Positions 13,578 to 17,916 of a DNA stretch of 17,916 bases are shown one piece after another (position 1 is the first letter of the stretch; the number at the start of each line of letters is the position of its first letter). Under the pieces are notes generated by a model. That model searched no databases, was not told where the DNA came from, and saw only the letters and a list, made by a program, of their open reading frames with translations. The stretch comes from an uncultured Fretibacterium sp. (lineage in GTDB: Bacteria > Synergistota > Synergistia > Synergistales > Aminobacteriaceae), in assembly GCF_938030725.1 (NCBI RefSeq), contig NZ_CALHIQ010000152.1, positions 1 to 17,916 of the forward strand, in the 5' to 3' direction. The position numbers and the translations under genes are program-made.

Positions 13578-13720
13578 AATCCACAGGCGAAGTTCTTACG
13601 TGCAGCGGAGACAGGGACTGCGCGCTTTCTGCCACATTCGGATGAGTAAAAGGTCAAAATCGGCTCAACCTGAGCGGGGACGGGCTTGATCCTCGATCAA
13701 GCTCGTCGCGCCTGTGGATT
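13578..13720. repeat. 143-bp segment with perfect 12-bp inverted ends and internal hairpins
   Basis: AATCCACAGGCG (13578-13589) is the exact reverse complement of CGCCTGTGGATT (13709-13720). Inside are CGTGCAG/CTGCGCG (13599-13605 with 13618-13624, one G-U on the forward strand), GCTCA-ACC-TGAGC (13663-13675), and a 12-bp stem, ACGGGCTTGATC with GATCAAGCTCGT (13680-13691, 13695-13706, one G-U). The segment fills nearly all of the gap between two convergent genes. It could be a MITE- or REPIN-like element, a structured RNA or a bidirectional termination region. No target-site duplication is obvious. Confidence 0.6.
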
Positions 13721-13733
13721 CGAGCAGCCTCCC

Positions 13734-14672
13734 TCAGCTTTCCTTTTCCCGCTCCTTCTTCTCCTGGTATATCTTCATGACGCCCTCGACGAGCTGGTAG
13801 ATGTCCGGCTTCAGGACGTGTACGATCTTGAGCTTCTCCGCCCTCTCCAGCAGGTCCTTCACCATGATGGACGAGAAGAGGATGACGGGGATATCCGCCG
13901 TGCCGGGGTCCGCCCGCAGGTCCGACACCAGCGTCAGGCCGTCCATCACGGGCATCTCGATGTCGGAGATCAGGAGGTCGAAGTTCTCGTGTTTCCCGAT
14001 CAGAAGATCGTGGGCCTCCGCGCCGTCCTTGACGGGGTAGACGCTGTTGAAGCCAGACTGCCCCAGGACGTCGCAGATCTGCTGGCGCAGCAGGGGCGAG
14101 TCGTCCGCCACCAGGATGTGAAAGTCCTCCACGTTCCCCACTTGATTGAAGTAGGCGCTGATGCGGTTCTTGTCGAACATGTGCCGGGCCACCGCCGGCG
14201 CCGTGTCCTGGATGATGGCCTCGTAGTCCAGGAGCAGGATGTTGCGGGCGTCGTTCTTGATGACGTAGAGCACCCACTTGTCCGAGATGCCGCTCATCTT
14301 GGAGGAGTCCAGGTCGTCGGCACTGACCTGGCGGATGCGCTCCACGGAGTCCACCAGGAACCCCAGGCGCAGGTCGTTGAACTCCACGATCATCACCTTC
14401 GTCCGCTCCATGGGGATGGGGGAGCGGATGCCCAGAAAGACCCGGAGGTCGATAAGGGGAAGGATCGTTTCCCGAACCGTCGTGATTCCCACGAAGGCCT
14501 CCGTCGTGGTGGGAACGGGGCGACACCCCTGCCACCGCAGGATCTCCCGCGTCTTGTTCACGTTGATGGCGTAGGCCTCCCCACCAAGGTCGAAGACCAC
14601 GACCTCCCACTTCTTTCCCGCCTTCAGCGAGCCCCCTCTGACGTCCGCCTGAGCCTGTGCCCGATCTTCCAT
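13734..14672 (-). CDS. cheV: CheV-type chemotaxis coupling protein (CheW domain plus receiver)
   Basis: This 312-residue cytoplasmic protein couples chemoreceptors to the CheA kinase and is tuned by phosphorylation. The CheW-like domain spans about 20-165 (WEVVVFDLGGEAYAINV, VGITTVRETILPLIDLRVFLG, RLGFLVDSVERI). The response-regulator receiver spans about 184-302, with the acidic pair D190/D191, phospho-acceptor D237 in LLISDIEMPVMDG, S267 in ILFSS, and K288 in VLKPD, so the phosphorylation site is intact. Two-domain order and length match CheV. The ATG at 14672 is preferred because GGAGGAG lies six bases upstream; an ATG at 14687 lacks a good site. No other chemotaxis gene is adjacent, so it is an orphan here. 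A TATAAT at 14766-14761 and an 18-bp palindrome lie in the leader. Confidence 0.93.
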   Translation of the reverse strand: MEDRAQAQADVRGGSLKAGKKWEVVVFDLGGEAYAINVNKTREILRWQGCRPVPTTTEAFVGITTVRETILPLIDLRVFLGIRSPIPMERTKVMIVEFNDLRLGFLVDSVERIRQVSADDLDSSKMSGISDKWVLYVIKNDARNILLLDYEAIIQDTAPAVARHMFDKNRISAYFNQVGNVEDFHILVADDSPLLRQQICDVLGQSGFNSVYPVKDGAEAHDLLIGKHENFDLLISDIEMPVMDGLTLVSDLRADPGTADIPVILFSSIMVKDLLERAEKLKIVHVLKPDIYQLVEGVMKIYQEKKEREKES

Positions 14673-14710
14673 CTGCCGCTCCTCCATTTCTGCGCATCCG
14701 CTAAAAGGGC

Positions 14711-14728
14711 GGGGCGGCATGCCGCCCC
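14711..14728 (-). promoter_or_regulatory. Perfect 18-bp palindrome in the cheV leader
   Basis: GGGGCGGCATGCCGCCCC is a perfect palindrome between the reverse-strand TATAAT (14766-14761) and the cheV start. On the mRNA it would form a strong hairpin followed by GCCCTTTTAG, resembling a weak attenuator, about 38 bases before the start codon. Confidence 0.45.
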
Positions 14729-14802
14729 GTGGGCGAAAATTAAGGATATGCTTTTCGTAAATTATAGCAAAATCCAGGCAAAAAGGCGCGCGAAGGGCAT
14801 TT

Positions 14803-14819
14803 TCAGGGTATAATCCTGA
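14803..14819 (+). promoter_or_regulatory. Probable -10 box of the cyclodeaminase/acpS operon inside an inverted repeat
   Basis: TATAAT (14809-14814) is flanked by TCAGG (14803-14807) and CCTGA (14815-14819), a 5-bp inverted repeat. No good -35 box is visible. It lies about 95 bases upstream of the first start codon and is divergent from the cheV promoter 43 bases away. Confidence 0.45.
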
Positions 14820-14908
14820 CAGGAAGCTTCATTGCCCCCCGTGCAGGGACAGGGGGACCGGTCCCGTTTTCGGTTTGATCAGCTCAAGGTTAAAGGAGGA
14901 GCATCGAC

Positions 14909-15538
14909 ATGAAACTCACGGATCTTTCGCTCAAGGACTTCACGGCAAAACTCGGCTCGGACGCCCCCGCCCCGGGCGGCGGGAGCGCGGCGGCGCTGTC
15001 GGGCGCCCTGGGGGCGGCCCTGGTTTCCATGGTCTGCAACCTGACGAAGGGCCGGGAGAAGTACGCCGAGTTCGAAACCCTCGTCGTGAACACGCTCAAG
15101 GAGTCGGACGAGTTGGCCGCAGCGCTCCTGGAGGGCATCCAGAAGGACACCAACGCCTTCGACGGCGTCATCGCGGCCTACGGCATGCCCAAGGGCACGG
15201 ACGCGGAGAAGGCCGCCCGCAGCGAGGCCATCCAGAACGCGTACAAGGTGGCCATCCTCTCCCCTGAAGAAACCGCGGACAACTGCCTCGCAGTCATGCG
15301 CCTGTCGAAGGACCTGCTGCACAAGAGCAACAAGAACGCGGCGAGCGACCTGGCCGTCAGCGCCCTGCAGGCCTACGCGGGCCTGATCGGGGCCCTGGAG
15401 AACGTGGCCATCAACCTCGGCGCCATCAAGGACCAGAAGTACGTGAACGACAAGCGCAAGTGGATGGAGCTGGCCTCCGACGAGGGCGAAAAACTCCTGA
15501 AGGAGGTCCGCGAGGGCGTGCGCGCCATGCTGGCCTGA
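14909..15538 (+). CDS. Cyclodeaminase/cyclohydrolase family protein (FTCD-C / FchA-like)
   Basis: This 209-residue, largely helical protein matches the formiminotetrahydrofolate cyclodeaminase family, which releases ammonia from formimino-THF or hydrolyses methenyl-THF in one-carbon and histidine metabolism. The family hallmark is PAPGGGSAAALSGALGAAL (20-38). Downstream, the helical segments EETADNCLAVMRLSKDLLHKSN and the repeating alanine-rich helices (AASDLAVSALQAYAGLIGAL, ENVAINL) fit the known all-helical fold. Length is typical (205-215) of the stand-alone form, not the bifunctional eukaryotic enzyme. The start has AAGGAGGAG seven bases upstream. It is followed ten bases later by acpS on the same strand, so the two are probably co-transcribed. 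Which reaction is catalysed cannot be told from sequence. Confidence 0.9.
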   Translation: MKLTDLSLKDFTAKLGSDAPAPGGGSAAALSGALGAALVSMVCNLTKGREKYAEFETLVVNTLKESDELAAALLEGIQKDTNAFDGVIAAYGMPKGTDAEKAARSEAIQNAYKVAILSPEETADNCLAVMRLSKDLLHKSNKNAASDLAVSALQAYAGLIGALENVAINLGAIKDQKYVNDKRKWMELASDEGEKLLKEVREGVRAMLA

Positions 15539-15548
15539 GGGGCGCCGC

Positions 15549-15926
15549 GTGATCCTGGGCATCGGCATCGACCTGTGCCGCATCAGCCGCATGGAGCGCG
15601 CCATCCGCTCACGCCACTTTCTGGAGCGCGTCTTTCGGCCGGAGGAGATCGCCTATGCCGAGGGCAGGGGCCGCGGGCGGGCTGCCAGCCTCGCCGCCGC
15701 CTTCGCCGCGCGGGAGGCCTTCTGTAAGGCTTCCCGCGTGCCCCTTGCGGTCGTGACCCTGGGGGGCGGCTTCACGCTGCTGCACGAGGGGGGCGCACCG
15801 CGCGTGCGCCTCTCTTCGGACGTGGAGCGCTCCCTCTTCGACGGACGTCCGGGGCGCGTCCTGGTGTCCCTAACCCACGACGGGGACTGCGCCGCAGCGG
15901 TGGCCGTCGTCGAGGTCACCCCGTAA
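15549..15926 (+). CDS. acpS: Holo-[acyl-carrier-protein] synthase
   Basis: This 125-residue enzyme transfers the 4'-phosphopantetheine arm of coenzyme A to a serine of acyl carrier protein, enabling fatty acid synthesis. The hallmark MILGIGIDLCRISRM at the N-terminus carries Mg-binding D8. FAAREAFCKA (52-61) carries the second metal ligand E56 and K60, and VSLTHDGDCAAAVAVVE (106-122) is the usual C-terminal strand. Length is normal (about 120-130). The start codon is GTG, ten bases after the preceding stop, with GAGGGG overlapping that stop serving as ribosome site, so translation may be coupled. It is the last gene before a strong terminator. Confidence 0.93.
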   Translation: MILGIGIDLCRISRMERAIRSRHFLERVFRPEEIAYAEGRGRGRAASLAAAFAAREAFCKASRVPLAVVTLGGGFTLLHEGGAPRVRLSSDVERSLFDGRPGRVLVSLTHDGDCAAAVAVVEVTP

Positions 15927-16247
15927 GTTCCCACAGGAAACGCGAGTACCCACGCTCCCCCCGGCCCCGCCTCAACGGCGCGCCGGAGGGAGCGCTCTTT
16001 TTGTTGAAACGCCCCGCCGTCCTTATTGCCCCTATCGGCGCTTCCTTAACCGAAGTAATTGAAATATATTATTCCCCATTTCGCGCAACTCCTCTGTATT
16101 TTTTCTTCTCCAGCAGGTATACTAAATACGTAAGTTTACGATGATTGAAGCGCATAATATCATCGATTCTCATGTCAACGCTTCAAGTTGGGTCGGAAGC
16201 GGGCCGTCTGGTCCGCCAAGTCATAACACAAGGAAGGGGCATGTATC
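15927..16247 (+). other. 321-base intergenic region upstream of the AGCS symporter
   Basis: No gene is supported. After the acpS terminator (15953-16002) the sequence becomes AT-richer. TATACT (16118-16123) with TGTATT 17 bases upstream (16095-16100) is a weak promoter candidate. A 12-bp near-palindrome CGTAAGTTTACG (16129-16140; arms CGTAA/TTACG) lies just downstream, a possible operator. Confidence 0.5.
15953..16002 (+). terminator. Rho-independent terminator after acpS
   Basis: CGCTCCC-C-CCGG (15953-15964) pairs with CCGG-A-GGGAGCG (15983-15994) with one internal mismatch, enclosing a GC-rich loop. It is followed by CTCTTTTT. Confidence 0.85.
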
Positions 16248-17795
16248 ATGGTATTGGGCACTTTAGCGGCGGCAGCGGCGGTATCCGCCGACGTGGCCGC
16301 GCAGGCGGGAGCTGCAGGCGGAACGTTGGACAGCATCCTCTCCTCCCCGTTCTTCACGCAGCTTCTGGAGTGGGTCAAAAACGCGAACGGCTTCCTGTGG
16401 GGCCCGCAGTTCCTGATTCCCCTGCTCTGCGGCACGGGGCTCTTCTTTTCCCTCCGCCTGGGCTTCGTTCAGGTCACGAAGTTCGGCACGGCGTGCCGCA
16501 AGCTCTTCGGAAACTTCGCGATCTTCGGGGAGGCTGCCGGCAAGTCCGGCATGAGCTCGTTCCAGGCGTTGGCCACGGCCATCGCCGCACAGGTGGGCAC
16601 GGGCAACCTGGTGGGCGCCATGACGGCGCTGATCACGGGTGGCCCCGGCGCGATCTTCTGGATGTGGATCGCCGCGTTCTTCGGCATGGCCACGAACTTC
16701 GCCGAGGCCTGCCTGGCGCAGCTCTACAAGGATAAGGACGAGTCCGGCCAGGTGGTGGGTGGACCGGCCTACTACATCTCCCGCGGCCTCGGCGGCGGCG
16801 TCTTCGCCCGGTTCCTGGCGGCCTTCTTCTCGGTCGCCATCATCCTGGCCCTGGGCTTCATGGGCAACATGGTGCAGGCCAACTCCATCAGCGATGCCTT
16901 CCACGGCGCCTTTAACGTAGACGTCAAGGTCACGGGCGTGGTCCTCGCCATCGTCGCGGGCGTCATCTTCATCGGCGGAGTGAAGCGCATCGCCGCCGTC
17001 ATGGAGAAGCTCGTTCCCCTCATGGCCATCCTCTACATCGTCGTCGGCCTGGCGCTCATCGCCATGAACGCCTCCCTGATCCCGCAGGTGTTCAAGGATA
17101 TCTTCACCTGCGCCTTCCAGGCCAAGGCGGTCTGGGGCGGCGCAGCAGGCGTCGCGGTAGCCAAGGCGGCCCGCTACGGCATCTCCCGCGGACTCTTCTC
17201 CAACGAGGCCGGCATGGGCTCCACGCCCCACGCCCACGCGGTGGCCAAGGTGAACCACCCGGTCGAGCAGGGCGTCCTCGGCATCATCGCCGTGTTTATC
17301 GACACCTTCGTCGTTCTGAACATCACGGTGTTCAGCGTCATGTCCGCCGGCCTCCTTGAGGAGGGCTTCTTCAAGGACGGCGAACCCGCCATGAAGGGCA
17401 TCTCCATCGTGCAGGCCGCATTCGAGAACCACTTCCTCGGCACCTTTGGCGGCCCCTTCATCGCCATCTGCCTCCTGTTCTTCGCCTTCTCCACGGTCAT
17501 CGGCTGGTACTACTTCGGCGAGACCAACATTCGCTACCTCTTCGGGACGAAGGGCCTCCTGCCCTATCAGGTCCTGGTCATGGCCTTCATCTTCGTCGGA
17601 AGCGTGCTGAAGATTGACCTGGTGTGGGAGCTTTCGGACTTCTTCAACGGCATCATGGTCGTCCCGAACCTCATCGCCATCCTCCTCTTGAGCGGCAAGG
17701 TCGTCCGCCTGCTGGACGAGTACAACCGGGGGATCCCCTATGACGCCGAGCGCATCAAGGCCGACCTCCCCGCTCCCGGCGACGCGAAGAACTGA
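16248..17795 (+). CDS. AGCS family sodium:alanine/glycine-type symporter
   Basis: This 515-residue inner-membrane protein belongs to the alanine or glycine:cation symporter family, which imports small amino acids with Na+ (or H+). AAQVGTGNLVGAMTALITGG (113-132) is the family signature, followed by PGAIFWMW. Also typical are GFMGNMVQAN, GRxxPVMA-like segments (VMEKLVPLMAILY), and ARYGISRGLFSNEAGMGSTP. About eleven membrane segments are visible. There is a roughly 30-residue Ala-rich N-terminal extension before the first core helix. The start at 16248 has GGAAGGGG eight bases upstream. The gene is monocistronic, between two terminators. Together with the deaminase-type genes it supports amino-acid-based energy metabolism. 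Alanine versus glycine or other substrates cannot be determined. Confidence 0.95.
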   Translation: MVLGTLAAAAAVSADVAAQAGAAGGTLDSILSSPFFTQLLEWVKNANGFLWGPQFLIPLLCGTGLFFSLRLGFVQVTKFGTACRKLFGNFAIFGEAAGKSGMSSFQALATAIAAQVGTGNLVGAMTALITGGPGAIFWMWIAAFFGMATNFAEACLAQLYKDKDESGQVVGGPAYYISRGLGGGVFARFLAAFFSVAIILALGFMGNMVQANSISDAFHGAFNVDVKVTGVVLAIVAGVIFIGGVKRIAAVMEKLVPLMAILYIVVGLALIAMNASLIPQVFKDIFTCAFQAKAVWGGAAGVAVAKAARYGISRGLFSNEAGMGSTPHAHAVAKVNHPVEQGVLGIIAVFIDTFVVLNITVFSVMSAGLLEEGFFKDGEPAMKGISIVQAAFENHFLGTFGGPFIAICLLFFAFSTVIGWYYFGETNIRYLFGTKGLLPYQVLVMAFIFVGSVLKIDLVWELSDFFNGIMVVPNLIAILLLSGKVVRLLDEYNRGIPYDAERIKADLPAPGDAKN

Positions 17796-17824
17796 CCTTC
17801 ACCCTACGCTTGTCCGAACCTTGT

Positions 17825-17857
17825 GGCGGGCTGCCCTTCGGGGCGGCCCGCCCTTTT
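17825..17857 (+). terminator. Rho-independent terminator after the symporter gene
   Basis: GGCGGGCTGCCC-TTCG-GGGCGGCCCGCC forms a 12-bp stem (one G-U) with a UUCG tetraloop, followed by CTTTT, about 30 bases past the stop. Confidence 0.92.
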
Positions 17858-17879
17858 CATCGCAGACCGGACGACATGT

Positions 17880-17885
17880 TATAAT
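17880..17885 (+). promoter_or_regulatory. Possible -10 box of a gene beyond the window
   Basis: TATAAT lies just past the symporter terminator. No good -35 box is visible and the gene it would serve is not in the window. Confidence 0.3.
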
Positions 17886-17916
17886 TAAGGAAGCGCTGAT
17901 TAATCTTCAAAAGTTG

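Noticed and set aside
13686..14813. 375-codon forward frame over cheV
   Set aside because: Antisense shadow of CheV; no recognisable domain and no ribosome site.
16263..17432. 389-codon reverse frame over the symporter gene
   Set aside because: Antisense shadow; the charged low-complexity translation mirrors membrane helices.
1..17916. CRISPR array, prophage or integrase-bearing island
   Set aside because: No regularly spaced direct repeats, no cas, phage, recombinase or transposase-like protein is visible in any frame.

Overview
The window is GC-rich bacterial chromosome with short intergenic gaps, Shine-Dalgarno starts and rho-independent terminators. The gene set suggests an anaerobic amino-acid or organic-acid fermenter: an AGCS sodium:alanine-type symporter, a formiminotetrahydrofolate cyclodeaminase-like enzyme, a short malic enzyme with class II fumarase, a MalY-type PLP enzyme, a uroporphyrinogen-decarboxylase-like protein that is not HemE, and a CheV coupling protein. 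This would fit Synergistota (Fretibacterium-like), but that is inference from content and composition, not from a marker gene.

Layout. 1-1153 (-): an ABC transporter permease-ATPase cut by the window edge, with a 28-bp palindrome in its leader. 1460-1546 (-): tRNA-Leu(CAA) with its own promoter and terminator. 1636-4219 (-): a malic enzyme-fumarase operon, divergent from a MATE efflux pump (4393-5775, +). 5951-6343 (+): a DtxR/MntR-family metalloregulator with an operator-like promoter. 6518-10190 (+): a LysR regulator, a UroD-family protein with a methyltransferase-like zinc motif, and a YkvI-like permease, which may form one regulated uptake and catabolic unit. 10194-11895: a low-GC DinJ/YafQ toxin-antitoxin cassette (-) lying between two copies of the 3' end of the MalY-like aminotransferase gene. 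The outer copy has lost exactly 62 codons between 13-bp direct repeats. 11551-12741 (-): the intact MalY-like gene, divergent from a membrane-anchored protein of unknown function (12885-13571, +). Between those two is a palindrome whose half-sites match the DtxR/IdeR box. 13572-13733: a convergent gap almost filled by a 143-bp segment with perfect 12-bp inverted ends and three internal hairpins. 13734-14672 (-): CheV. 14909-15926 (+): cyclodeaminase-like protein and AcpS. 16248-17795 (+): AGCS symporter with a strong terminator.

How the parts work together. Malic enzyme and fumarase connect fumarate, malate and pyruvate. The symporter, cyclodeaminase and MalY-like lyase fit amino-acid uptake and degradation. 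The DtxR-family regulator may control its own promoter and the site at 12833-12847. No CRISPR array, transposase, integrase or phage gene is visible. The best candidates for something undescribed are the toxin-antitoxin cassette with its regenerated gene end, the 143-bp structured inverted repeat, and the LysR/UroD-like/permease cluster. None is proven novel from sequence alone.
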